The position numbers and the translations under genes were made by a program. Below are positions 1 to 9,221 of a stretch of DNA of 12,500 nt, in pieces. The stretch spans positions 10,985,939 to 10,998,438 of the forward strand of contig NC_091558.1 in NCBI RefSeq assembly GCF_042767895.1. Direction: 5' to 3'. This DNA comes from Penaeus vannamei (Eukaryota; Arthropoda; Malacostraca; Decapoda; Penaeidae). Below the pieces are notes generated by a model. It did not search any database and was not told where the DNA came from. It saw only the letters and a list, made by a program, of their open reading frames with translations. The stretch's first letter is position 1; each line of letters opens with the position of its first letter.

Positions 1-240
1 ACATACATACACTGCTTATCCACACGCACATAACAATATACCTTCATCAGTCCACGACACATACATACATACAGACAGACACACACTCAAATAAACGCAC
101 ACATACAAATGAATACATATTCAGAAGAACACACACACACACACACAAATAAACACATACACATCACACACACACAAATAAACACACACACACATACACA
201 CACACAAATAAACACACACACACATACACACACACATACC
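1..240. repeat. CA-rich microsatellite block
   Basis: Imperfect simple repeat dominated by ACAC/ACAT/AAATAA words. ACATACATAC opens the window, an (ACAT)n-(ACAG)n run sits near 59-80, and long (AC)n runs interrupted by AAATAA follow from about 130. G is almost absent. No open frame of significance crosses it. This is a compound microsatellite; the left edge is outside the window. Confidence 0.95.
151..240. repeat. 30-bp minisatellite inside the CA block, three copies
   Basis: Positions 151-180, 181-210 and 211-240 align as three consecutive 30-bp units. Each starts with AAACACA or AACACAC; the first two end in ACAAATA and the third in ACATACC. Copies two and three agree except for the last few bases, and copy one is slightly more diverged. 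The pattern suggests the CA tract grew by duplication of a 30-bp block as well as by dinucleotide slippage. Confidence 0.85.
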
Positions 241-344
241 CCAGCCACCACTCAAACACTTACGTAAGCCCAGAAGAAGCTGTGTGGTTCCCGCAAAGCA
301 ACAACCTGCACACCCCTCGAAAAAAGCTTCCTAGCTTCTTACCC
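241..344. other. Short non-repetitive spacer
   Basis: Mixed-composition sequence between the CA block and the C-rich tract. It contains an inverted repeat, AAGCT (324-328) and AGCTT (333-337) around a 4-base loop. No coding potential, RNA gene or known regulatory element is recognised. Confidence 0.6.
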
Positions 345-350
345 CCCCCC

Positions 351-600
351 AAAAAAAATCTTACCCCTCCATCTAGCCCTACTCCCCTCACCCTAATACT
401 CACCCCCTTTCCCTCACCCCCAATATCACCCTTCCCCTTACCCCCCACATTACCACCCCCTTCCCCTCACCCCCACTCTCCTTCACCCCCCACCCAAAAA
501 AATCACCCCTCCATCTAACCCTTCCCCTCACCCTAATATCTTCCCCCTTTCCCTCCCACCCCCCATATCACCCCTTCCCCTACACCTCCCCCAAAATCAC
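351..600. repeat. Diverged 142-bp tandem duplication
   Basis: An A-run followed by CCCCTCCATCTA occurs at about 352-374 and again at about 495-516. Downstream words keep the same order in both copies: CCCCTCACCCTAATA, CCCCCTTTCCCTC, and an ATATCACCC stretch. The offset of the shared CCATCTA word is 142 bases (369 versus 511). Substitutions and small indels separate the copies, so this is older than the perfect duplications further right. Confidence 0.75.
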
Positions 601-831
601 CCCACCCCCTCAACTCTCCCCTCACATTCCCACCCAATTCCCCTCACCTCTAAGAGATTCACCCCCACCCACTCACCCCTGAAGTCCATCATACACTCAT
701 CCCCCAAATTCCCTTCCCCCTCACTCCAACCCCCCCTGCCCCTCACTCCCAAATCCCCCCCACCCCCACTGCTGACCCCCAAATTCCCTTCCCCCTCCCA
801 CTCCTCCCTCCCCTACCCCTCACTCCCAAAT

Positions 832-844
832 CCCCCCCCCCCCC
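832..844. repeat. Homopolymer run of 13 C
   Basis: The longest C run in the window, inside the C-rich tract. Runs like this are prone to sequencing length error, so the exact count is uncertain. Confidence 0.85.
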
Positions 845-1075
845 TAACTGCTCACCCCCTCACTCCAACCCCCCCTCACTCCCCCCCCCACCACTGCTCA
901 CCCCCAAATTCCCCTTCCCCCTTACCCCTCACCCCCTCTACCCCTCACTCCCAAATCCCCCCCCACCACTGCTCACCCCCAAATCCCCCTCTACCCCTTC
1001 ACCCCCAAATTCCCTTTCCCCACTACCCCCTCACCCCCAAATTCCCTTCCCCCCCTTTGACCCCCCTTTTAACCC

Positions 1076-1230
1076 TTTAGACACCCCGGCAACACGCTTA
1101 AAGACACGATCCGGTGACAAATAGCTCTTCACTGTAAACAAAAGAACAAACACGCATCGCTCATGCCATTCATTAGGCTTCAACGACCAACACTTGGCTT
1201 GAATGCTGATGAAGTGAGACGATGTGTGAA
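1076..1230. other. Unique sequence, no recognised gene
   Basis: About 155 bases of balanced composition between the C-rich and T-rich tracts. The minus strand reads a pyrimidine-rich stretch ending TTTACAG, at about 1150 down to 1132, which resembles a splice acceptor. One minus-strand frame beyond it stays open into the C-rich tract. The open stretch soon becomes low complexity and no protein family is recognised, so I do not call an exon. It could equally be a fragment of a dispersed repeat. Confidence 0.5.
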
Positions 1231-1407
1231 TCTTTTTTTCTTTTTCTTTTTTTTTCTTTTTTTTTTTATTCGTCTTCTTCGATTTCTTATTCTTCGTTTT
1301 ATTATTATGTTTCTTTTTTTGTTTTCTTTCTTTTTCTTACTCTTCTGCCTCTTCTTCTTCTTTGTCTTATATATTTTCTTTCGTTTAATATTTTTCTTCT
1401 TCTTCTT
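1231..1407. repeat. T-rich polypyrimidine tract (TTC/TTTC)n
   Basis: Long T runs broken by C, then TTCTTC repeats. The plus strand is nearly all pyrimidine at 1232-1268 and rich in TTC through 1407. Open frames on both strands translate to runs of F, L, S, K and R and are not genes. It abuts the ATT tract directly. Confidence 0.93.
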
Positions 1408-1491
1408 TATTATCATCACTGTTATTATTATTGTTATTATTATCACCATTATCCTTATTATGGCTATTATTACTGTTACTATTATTATTAC
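1408..1491. repeat. ATT/ATC microsatellite, short upstream tract
   Basis: Trinucleotide-like run of TATTAT, ATCATC and GTTATT words ending at the unique sequence that begins CAAGAAGCGC. It has the same composition as the much longer tract from 1729 on, so the two may be one tract split by the intervening 1492-1735 segment. Confidence 0.9.
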
Positions 1492-1640
1492 AAGAAGCGC
1501 TCAGAGACCTCATACCTCAGGCAAGGCAACAGGGTCACTGATGCAATAATATTTGCAATTGAAGAATCGCATTAAAATCCCCTCTTTCTCAAGTACACTG
1601 GTGGATAATGATAACAAAAAAGAATAAATAAATAAAAATT
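1492..1640. other. Unique sequence, possible transposon body
   Basis: Non-repetitive sequence between two ATT-type microsatellites, ending in an A-rich stretch (AATAAATAAATAAAAATT, about 1623-1640). No coding frame is supported. It adjoins the candidate retroelement 3' end and may belong to the same insertion, but I cannot define an element boundary or a tRNA-like head. Confidence 0.45.
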
Positions 1641-1735
1641 ATGAATTATCTTGATAGCTTTTTGCGTTATCCCGCTAACCAACAAACTAACTAACGGTAC
1701 CAAAACATAACTGCCTTGGGGGAGGTAATTATGAT
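1641..1735 (+). mobile_element. Candidate SINE/non-LTR retroelement 3' end
   Basis: Seen in the sequence: GAATTATCTTGATAGC, then a TTATCCCGCTAACC stretch, a CAAACTAACTAACGG run, AAAACATAAC, and CTTGGGGGAGGTAAT running straight into an ATC/ATT microsatellite. From memory, many invertebrate dispersed elements, including crustacean and mollusc ones, end in a similar order: ATCC(C/T)GCTAAC, an AAC-rich run, AAAACATAACC, then a small CCTCC-TTGG-GGAGG hairpin and GGTAAT. In this copy the left hairpin arm is degraded (CTGCC rather than CCTCC). A microsatellite directly after the terminus is typical of retroelement tails. The family is not named because I could not search a repeat library. Confidence 0.45.
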
Positions 1736-2690
1736 AACCAATATTATCATTATCATTATTATTATTGTTATGATTATCACTATCATTATTGTTATATTTA
1801 TCATTATTATTATAGTTATAATTGCTATTATTATTATTACTATTATTATTATTATCATTATTGCTGTTGTTGTTTTTATTATCATCAATATTATTATTGT
1901 TGTGTTCATTTGCTGTTATTAGCATCATCATTATAATCATCATTATCACTATTTTCCTTATCGTTATTAGTAGTAGCATTATCCTTATTATTGATTTTAT
2001 TACTATTATCATTATCATTATTAGCATCATTATCATTATCATCAACATTATCATTATTATATTATTATCATTATAATTATCATTATTATTAGTAGTAGCA
2101 TTATCCTTATTATTGATTTTATTACTATTATCATTATCATTATTAGCATCATTATCATTATCATCAACATTATCATTATTATATTATTATCATTATAATT
2201 ATCATTATTATTAGTAGTGGCTGTATTGTTAACATTATTATCTTTATTATCATTATCAGCTCTATTCGTATTATTATTATTGCTGTAGTTACTATCATTA
2301 TTATCCTTATTACAATCATTATCATCATCATTGTTATAAATATTATCATCATTACCATTGGTATTATAGTTATCATCATTGTTGCTACTATTATCATTAT
2401 CATCAAAATCATTATATATATTTTTTTATTATCATCGGTATCGATATTATTAGTCATTATTACTATTATTGTATCAGTAGTATAATTATCGTTTTCATAA
2501 CTATCATCATCATTATCGTTATTGTTATTGCAGCTACCATTATCATTTTTGTTATCATCATTATCATTATCATTATCATTATTACCATCATTATCATTAT
2601 TATCATCATCTTTATCAGTATTACTATCATCTTTATCATTATCTGTATTACTATCAGTATGATTATAATCAATACCATTATTCTGTTATT
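1729..2690. repeat. Long ATT/ATC (TTATCA)n microsatellite
   Basis: About 960 bases of imperfect ATT, ATC, TTATCA and GTT triplet words, starting at the end of the candidate retroelement and ending near 2690. The plus strand is low in G. Long open frames occur on both strands because few stop triplets fit the pattern, but they encode runs of I, M, L, V and N and are composition artefacts. An exact internal duplication lies at 1964-2218. Confidence 0.95.
1964..2218. repeat. Exact 122-bp tandem duplication within the ATT/ATC tract
   Basis: Positions 1964-2096 are identical to 2086-2218, an offset of 122 with 133 matching bases. The matched stretch includes irregular landmarks such as TAGTAGTAGCATTATCC, TTGATTTTATTACTA and CATCAACATTATC, so it is a true segmental copy and not a chance register of simple repeats. 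No mismatch separates the copies, which implies a recent event or an assembly duplication. Confidence 0.93.
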
Positions 2691-2914
2691 ACTGTTCTTG
2701 TAGCAGTTAAAAGAGATAAAGAATTTACAGTGAAAGTATAAAGGAAGTTAAAAACGCATATTTTTCGAGACATATTTACCCTTCTTTATTCTCCTATTCT
2801 TTACTGTTGTTTATGTTTTCTCACATACATATCCACGACATTTTCCTTCCTCATATCTTCTTAAGAACATGTTACATCTGTTAGTCTACAGACCTATATT
2901 TTTCTGCCCATGCT
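2691..2914. other. Unique sequence left of the satellite array
   Basis: About 220 bases of AT-rich, non-repetitive DNA between the ATT/ATC tract and the satellite. I see no convincing open frame, RNA gene or 17-mer-like word of the array in it. It is the only natural anchor for mapping the left border of the array. Confidence 0.7.
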
Positions 2915-2974
2915 ACCTAACCAAGCACAAGTATCACTATAGCACAAATATCTTTATAGCACAAACATCTTTAT
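2915..2974. repeat. First array unit, 60 bp, edge-diverged
   Basis: Holds three 17-mers instead of two. It carries edge variants: linker neighbourhood CCAAGCAC instead of CCATACAC, and CACTATAG instead of CATTATAG. Divergence at an array margin is expected where unequal exchange is less effective. The last 17-mer has the AACATC variant. Confidence 0.93.
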
Positions 2975-3060
2975 ACCTAACCATACACAAATATCATTAT
3001 AGCACAAATATCTTTATACCTAACCATACACAAGTATCATTATAGCACAAATATCTTTAT

Positions 3061-3120
3061 ACCTAACCATACACAAATATCATTATAGCACAAATATCTT
3101 TATAGCACAAACATCTTTAT
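3061..3120. repeat. 60-bp unit with an extra 17-mer
   Basis: The module order is A, a hybrid reading CACAAATATCTTTATAG, then a B module with the AACATC variant. The spacing between flanking ACCTAACC words is 60, which is 43 plus 17. Confidence 0.93.
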
Positions 3121-3378
3121 ACCTAACCATACACAAATATCATTATAGCACAAATATCTTTATACCTAACCATACACAAATATCATTATAGCACAAATAT
3201 CTTTATACCTAACCATACACAAATATCATTATAGCACAAATATCTTTATACCTAACCATACACAAATATCATTATAGCACAAATATATTTATACCTAACC
3301 ATACACAAATATCTTTATAGCACAAATATCTTTATACCTAACCATACACAAATATCATTATAGCACAACTATCTTTAT

Positions 3379-3507
3379 ACCTGACCAAGCACAAGTATCA
3401 TTATAGCACAAACATCTTTATACCTAACCATACACAAATATCATTAAAGCACAAATATCTTTATACCTGACCAAGCACAAGTATCATTATAGCACAAACA
3501 TCTTTAT
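3379..3507. repeat. Two units with the edge-type linker CTGACCAAG
   Basis: Units starting at 3379 and 3465 read ACCTGACCAAGC in place of ACCTAACCATAC, 86 bases (two units) apart. CCAAGC is otherwise seen only in the first unit at 2915. These look like relics of an older unit type surviving near the left border. Confidence 0.85.
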
Positions 3508-3851
3508 ACCTAACCATACACAAATATCATTATAGCACAAATATCTCTATACCTAACCATACACAAATATCATTATAGCACAGATATCTTTATACCTAAC
3601 CATACACAAGTATCATTAAAGCACAAATATCTTTATACCTAACCATACACAAGTATCATTAAAGCACAAATATCTTTATACCTAACCATACACAAATATC
3701 ATTGTAGCACAAATATCTCTATACCTAACCATACACAAATATCATTATAGCACAGATATCTTTATACCTAACCTTACACAAATATCTTTATAGCACAAAT
3801 ATCTTTATACCTAACCATACACAAATATCATTAAAGCACAAATATCTTTAT

Positions 3852-4370
3852 ACCTAACCATACACAAATATCATTATAGCACAAATATCTTTATACCTAA
3901 TCATACACAAATATCATTATAGCACAGATATCTTTATACCTAACCATACACAAATATCTTTATAGCACAGATATCTTTATACCTAACCATACACAAATAT
4001 CATTACAGCACAACTATCTTTATACCTAACCATACACAAATATCATTATAGCACAATTATCTTTATACCTAATCATACACAAATATCATTATAGCACAAA
4101 TATCTTTATACCTAACCATACACAAATATCATTATAGCACAATTATCTTTATACCTAATCATACACAAATATCATTATAGCACAAATATCTTTATACCTA
4201 ACCATACACAAATATCATTATAGCACAAATATCTTTATACCTAATCATACACAAATATCATTATAGCACAGATATCTTTATACCTAACCATACACAAATA
4301 TCTTTATAGCACAGATATCTTTATACCTAACCATACACAAATATCATTACAGCACAACTATCTTTATACC
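3852..4370. repeat. 344-bp higher-order repeat (8 units), left zone
   Basis: Positions 3852-4026 match 4196-4370 at an offset of 344 (8 x 43). Shared markers in the same order are TAATCAT, CACAGATATC, a unit with CTTTATAG followed by CACAGATATC, CATTACAG and CACAACTATC. CATTACAG occurs only at these two places (about 4001 and 4345). The match ends where the right copy changes to TACCCAACC. Confidence 0.85.
4031..4200. repeat. 86-bp dimeric higher-order repeat
   Basis: CACAATTATC followed by TAATCAT alternates with a consensus unit. The AATTATC variants at about 4055 and 4141 are 86 bases apart, so the local repeat is a two-unit dimer. Confidence 0.75.
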
Positions 4371-4625
4371 CAACCATACACAAATATCATTATAGCACAA
4401 ATATCTTTATACCCAACCATACACAAATATCATTATAGCACAAATATCTTTATACCTAACCATACACAAATATCTTTATAGCACAATTATCTTTATACCC
4501 AACCATACACAAATATCATTATAGCACAAATATCTTTATACCCAACCATACACAAATATCATTATAGCACAAATATCTTTATACCTAACCATACACAAAT
4601 ATCTTTATAGCACAGATATCTTTAT
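4368..4625. repeat. 129-bp trimeric higher-order repeat, TACCCAACC zone
   Basis: Units beginning at 4368, 4411, 4497 and 4540 read ACCCAACC, while those at 4454 and 4583 read ACCTAACC followed by CTTTATAG. This gives two consecutive copies of a C-C-T trimer, 4368-4496 and 4497-4625. The copies differ at least in the B module of the third unit (AATTATC versus AGATATC). ACCCAACC occurs nowhere else in the window. Confidence 0.88.
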
Positions 4626-5100
4626 ACCTAACCATACACAAATATCATTATAGCACAAATATCTTTATACCTAACCATACACAAGTATCATTATAGCACA
4701 AACATCTTTATGCCTAACCATACACAAATATCATTAAAGCACAAATATCTTTATACCTAACCATACACAAGTATCATTATAGCACAAATATCTTTATACT
4801 TAACCATACACAAATATCATTATAGCACAAATATCTTTATACCTAACCATACACAAATATCTTTATAGCACAATTATCTTTATACCTAACCATACACAAA
4901 TATCATTATAGCACAAATATCTTTATACCTAACCATACACAAATATCATTGTAGCACAAATATCTTTATACCTAATCATACACAAGTATCATTATAGCAC
5001 AAATATCTTTATACCTAACCATACACAAATATCATTGTAGCACAAATATCTTTATACCTAACCATACACAAATATCATTATAGCACAAATATCTTTATAC

Positions 5101-5358
5101 CTAATCATACACAAATATCATTGTAGCACAAATATCTTTATACCTAACCATACACAAATATCATTAAAGCACAAATATCTTTATACCTAATCATACACAA
5201 GTATCATTATAGCACAAATATCTTTATACCTAATCATACACAAATATCATTGTAGCACAAATATCTTTATACCTAACCATACACAAATATCATTAAAGCA
5301 CAAATATCTTTATACCTAACCATACACAAATATCTTTATAGCACAAATATCTTTATAC
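5101..5358. repeat. 129-bp trimeric higher-order repeat, TTGTAG/TTAAAG zone
   Basis: A unit with CATTGTAG followed by one with CATTAAAG recurs at an offset of 129 (TTGTAG at about 5121 and 5250). Both modifiers lie in the A module. Earlier CATTGTAG units near 4949 and 5035 continue the family at 86-base spacing. Confidence 0.75.
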
Positions 5359-5399
5359 CTAATCATACACAAATATCATTATAGCACAAATATCTTTAT

Positions 5400-5441
5400 A
5401 CCTAAATATCACAAATATCATTAAAGCACAAATATCTTTAT
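5400..5441. repeat. 42-bp unit with a rearranged linker
   Basis: Reads ACCTAAATATCACAAATATC where the consensus has ACCTAACCATACACAAATATC. This is the only unit of the array whose length is not 43 plus a multiple of 17, and the only one without CCATA or a single-base variant of it. A small deletion, or replacement of the linker by AATATC from a neighbouring 17-mer, would explain it. Confidence 0.9.
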
Positions 5442-5501
5442 ACCTAACCATACACAAATATCATTATAGCACAAATATCATTATAGCACAAACATCTTTA
5501 T
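5442..5501. repeat. 60-bp unit with an extra 17-mer
   Basis: Module order A, A, B. Two successive A modules end CATTATAG and the B module carries AACATC. It directly follows the 42-bp unit. Confidence 0.93.
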
Positions 5502-5759
5502 ACCTAACCATACACAAGTATCATTATAGCACAAGTATCTTTATACCTAACCATACACAAGTATCATTATAGCACAAGTATCTTTATACCTAACCATACA
5601 CAAATATCATTATAGCACAAGTATCTTTATACCTTACCATACACAAATATCATTATAGCACAAATATCTTTATACCTAATCATACACAAATATCATTAAA
5701 GCACAAATATCTTTATACCTAACCATACACAAATATCATTATAGAACAAACATCTTTAT

Positions 5760-5836
5760 ACCTAACCATACACAAATATCATTATAGCACAAATATCATT
5801 ATAGCACAAATATCATTATAGCACAAACATCTTTAT
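5760..5836. repeat. 77-bp unit with two extra 17-mers
   Basis: Module order A, A, A, B; three CATTATAG-ending 17-mers precede a B module with AACATC. Its length is 43 plus 34. This is the largest unit in the array and the last length variant; every unit to its right is in exact 43-bp phase. Confidence 0.94.
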
Positions 5837-6596
5837 ACCTAACCATACACAAGTATCATTATAGCACAAGTATCTTTATACCTAACCATACACAAATATC
5901 ATTATAGCACAAGTATCTTTATACCTAACCATACACAAATATCTTTATAGCACAGATATCTTTATACCTAATCATACACAAGTATCATTATAGCACAACT
6001 ATCTTTATACCTAACCATACACAAATATCATTGTAGCACAAGTATCTTTATACCTAATCATACACAAATATCATTATAGCACAAATATCTTTATACCTAA
6101 CCATACACAAGTATCATTATAGCACAAATATCTTTATACCTAATCATACACAAATATCATTATAGCACAAATATCTTTATACCTAATCATACACAAATAT
6201 CTTTATAGCACAAATATCTTTATACCTAACCATACACAAATATCTTTATAGCACAGATATCTTTATACCTAATCATACACAAATATCTTTATAGCACAGA
6301 TATCTTTATACCTAATCATTCACAAGTATCATTATAGCACAAATATCTTTATACCTAACCATACACAAGTATCATTATAGCACAGATATCTTTATACCTA
6401 ATCATACACAAATATCATTATAGCACAACTATCTTTATACCTAATCATACACAAATATCATTATAGCACAAATATCTTTATACCTAACCATACACAAATA
6501 TCATTATAGCACAAATATCTTTATACCTAACCATACACAAATATCATTATAGCACAAATATCTTTATACCTAACCATACACAAATATCATTATAGC

Positions 6597-6781
6597 ACAA
6601 CTATCTTTATACCTAATCATACACAAATATCATTATAGCACAACTATCTTTATACCTAATCATACACAAATATCATTATAGCACAACTATCTTTATACCT
6701 AATCATACACAAATATCATTATAGCACAACTATCTTTATACCTAATCATACACAAATATCATTATAGCACAACTATCTTTA
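6597..6781. repeat. Homogeneous run of five CACAACTATC/TAATCAT units
   Basis: CTATC in the B module recurs at 6601, 6644, 6687, 6730 and 6773, each exactly 43 apart and each followed by TAATCAT. The five units appear identical, consistent with very recent single-unit amplification. Confidence 0.9.
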
Positions 6782-7194
6782 TACCTAATCATACACAAAT
6801 ATCATTATAGCACAAATATCTTTATACCTAACCATACACAAATATCATTATAGCACAAACATCTTTATACCTAATCATACACAAATATCTTTATAGCACA
6901 AATATCTTTATACCTAACCATACACAAATATCTTTATAGCACAACTATCTTTATACCTAATCATACACAAATATCATTATAGCACAAATATCTTTATACC
7001 TAACCATACACAAATATCATTATAGCACAAATATCTTCATACCTAACCATACACAAATATCATTATAGCACAGATATCTTCATACCTAACCATACACAAG
7101 TATCATTATAGCACAAATATCTTTATACCTAACCATACACAAATATCATTATAGCACAAATATCTTTATACCTAACCATACACAAATATCATTA

Positions 7195-9221
7195 TAGTAC
7201 AAATATCTTTATACCTAATCATACACAAGTATCATTATAGCACAAATATCTTTATACCTAACCATACACAAATATCATTATAGTACAAATATCTTTATAC
7301 CTAACCATACACAAATATCATTATAGCACAAATATCTTTATACCTAACCATACACAAATATCATTATAGTACAAATATCTTTATACCTAACCATACACAA
7401 ATATCATTATAGTACAAATATCTTTATACCTAACCTTACACAAATATCATTATAACACAAACATCTTTATACCTAATCATACACAAATATCATTATAGCA
7501 CAAACATCTTTATACCTAACCATACACAAGTATCATTATAGCACAAATATCTTTATACCTAACCATACACAAATATCATTATAGCACAAATATCTTTATA
7601 CCTAACCATACACAAATATCATTATAGCACAAATATCTTTATACCTAACCATACACAAATATCATTATAGTACAAATATCTTTATACCTAACCATACACA
7701 AATATCATTATAGCACAAATATCTTTATACCTAACCATACACAAATATCATTATAGCACAAATATCTTTATACCTAACCATACACAAATATCATTATAGC
7801 ACAAATATCTTTATACCTAACCATACACAAATATCATTATAGTACAAATATCTTTATACCTAACCATACACAAATATCATTATAGCACAAATATCTTTAT
7901 ACCTAACCATACACAAATATCATTATAGTACAAATATCTTTATACCTAACCATACACAAATATCATTATAGTACAAATATCTTTATACCTAACCATACAC
8001 AAATATCATTATAGCACAAATATCTTTATACCTAACCATACACAAATATCATTATAGTACAAATATCTTTATACCTAACCATACACAAATATCATTATAG
8101 CACAAATATCTTTATACCTAACCATACACAAATATCATTATAGTACAAATATCTTTATACCTAACCATACACAAATATCATTATAGTACAAATATCTTTA
8201 TACCTAACCATACACAAGTATCATTATAGCACAAATATCTTTATACCTAACCATACACAAATATCATTATAGCACAAATATCTTTATACCTAATCATACA
8301 CAAGTATCATTATAGCACAGATATCTTTATACCTAACCATACACAAGTATCATTATAGCACAAATATATTCATACCTAACCATACACAAATATCATTATA
8401 GTACAAATATCTTTATACCTAACCATACACAAATATCATTATAGCACAAATATCTTTATACCTAACCATACACAAATATCATTATAGTACAAATATCTTT
8501 ATACCTAACCATACACAAATATCATTATAGTACAAATATCTTTATACCTAACCATACACAAGTATCATTATAGCACAAATATCTTTATACCTAACCATAC
8601 ACAAATATCATTATAGCACAAATATCTTTATACCTAATCATACACAAGTATCATTATAGCACAGATATCTTTATACCTAACCATACACAAGTATCATTAT
8701 AGCACAAATATCTTTATACCTAACCATACACAAGTATCATTATAGCACAAATATCTTTATACCTAACCATACACAAATATCATTATAGTACAAATATCTT
8801 TATACCTAACCATACACAAATATCATTATAGCACAAATATCTTTATACCTAACCATACACAAATATCATTATAGTACAAATATCTTTATACCTAACCATA
8901 CACAAATATCATTATAGCACAAATATCTTTATACCTAACCATACACAAATATCATTATAGTACAAATATCTTTATACCTAACCATACACAAATATCATTA
9001 TAGTACAAATATCTTTATACCTAACCATACACAAATATCATTATAGCACAAATATCTTTATACCTAACCATACACAAATATCATTATAGTACAAATATCT
9101 TTATACCTAACCATACACAAATATCATTATAGCACAAATATCTTTATACCTAACCATACACAAATATCATTATAGTACAAATATCTTTATACCTAACCAT
9201 ACACAAATATCATTATAGTAC
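7195..9221. repeat. TAGTAC variant zone with 215-bp pentameric periodicity
   Basis: In 21 units the junction TAGCAC between modules A and B is TAGTAC. I find none outside this span. Spacings at the right end are 86, 86, 43 repeated (8786, 8872, 8958, 9001, 9087, 9173, 9216), a five-unit period of 215 bp. The positions 7840-8184 show the same 215-base recurrence. Six of these marks reappear shifted by 1032 (24 units). Confidence 0.9.
8028..8711. repeat. 344-bp higher-order repeat (8 units), exact copies
   Basis: Positions 8028-8367 are identical to 8372-8711, an offset of 344. The shared order of marks is TAGTAC, TAGCAC, TAGTAC, TAGTAC, a CAAGTATC unit, a consensus unit, a TAATCAT unit with CACAGATATC, and another CAAGTATC unit. 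Identity is broken at the join by an unusual unit reading ATATATTCATACC (about 8364-8376). Confidence 0.92.

Larger units (their letters stand above)
345..1075. repeat. Degenerate C-rich minisatellite, G-poor strand
   Basis: About 730 bases made almost wholly of C runs separated by T, A, CAAATT and CACT words, with very few G. Recurring phrases include ACTGCTCACCCC (near 766 with one change, and near 847, 890 and 965) and CCCAAATTCCC (repeated from about 707 to 1045). The opposite strand is correspondingly G-run rich. Open frames here read as proline/serine/threonine or glycine-rich low-complexity peptides and are by-products of composition. Repeat identity is clear; any function is unknown. 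Confidence 0.93.

Noticed and set aside
324..337. Small inverted repeat AAGCT-TCCT-AGCTT as a terminator or hairpin element
   Set aside because: The 5-bp stem is too short to be meaningful in a eukaryotic window, with no gene nearby.
282..518. Plus-strand open frame of 78 codons in the C-rich tract
   Set aside because: The product is almost all proline, serine, threonine and leucine dictated by C/T runs, with no domain. Overlapping frames on the minus strand are equally artefactual.
597..782. Minus-strand open frame of 61 codons
   Set aside because: Glycine/glutamate/valine-rich translation of the G-rich strand of the repeat. Its length is expected where stop codons are compositionally rare.
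1110..1230. Possible tRNA or small RNA gene in the unique segment
   Set aside because: No cloverleaf, A/B box pair or recognisable RNA motif could be fitted by eye.
1163..1575. Overlapping plus and minus frames (89-128 codons) over the T-rich tract
   Set aside because: Products are runs of F, L, S, Y or K, R and I from TTC/ATT repeats. Simultaneous openness in several frames and strands indicates low complexity, not selection. The hydrophobic runs mimic membrane segments.
1572..2678. Several frames (68-160 codons) on both strands of the ATT/ATC tract
   Set aside because: I/M/N/L-rich low-complexity peptides from the trinucleotide pattern. There is no conserved motif, and repeats run through their supposed starts and ends.
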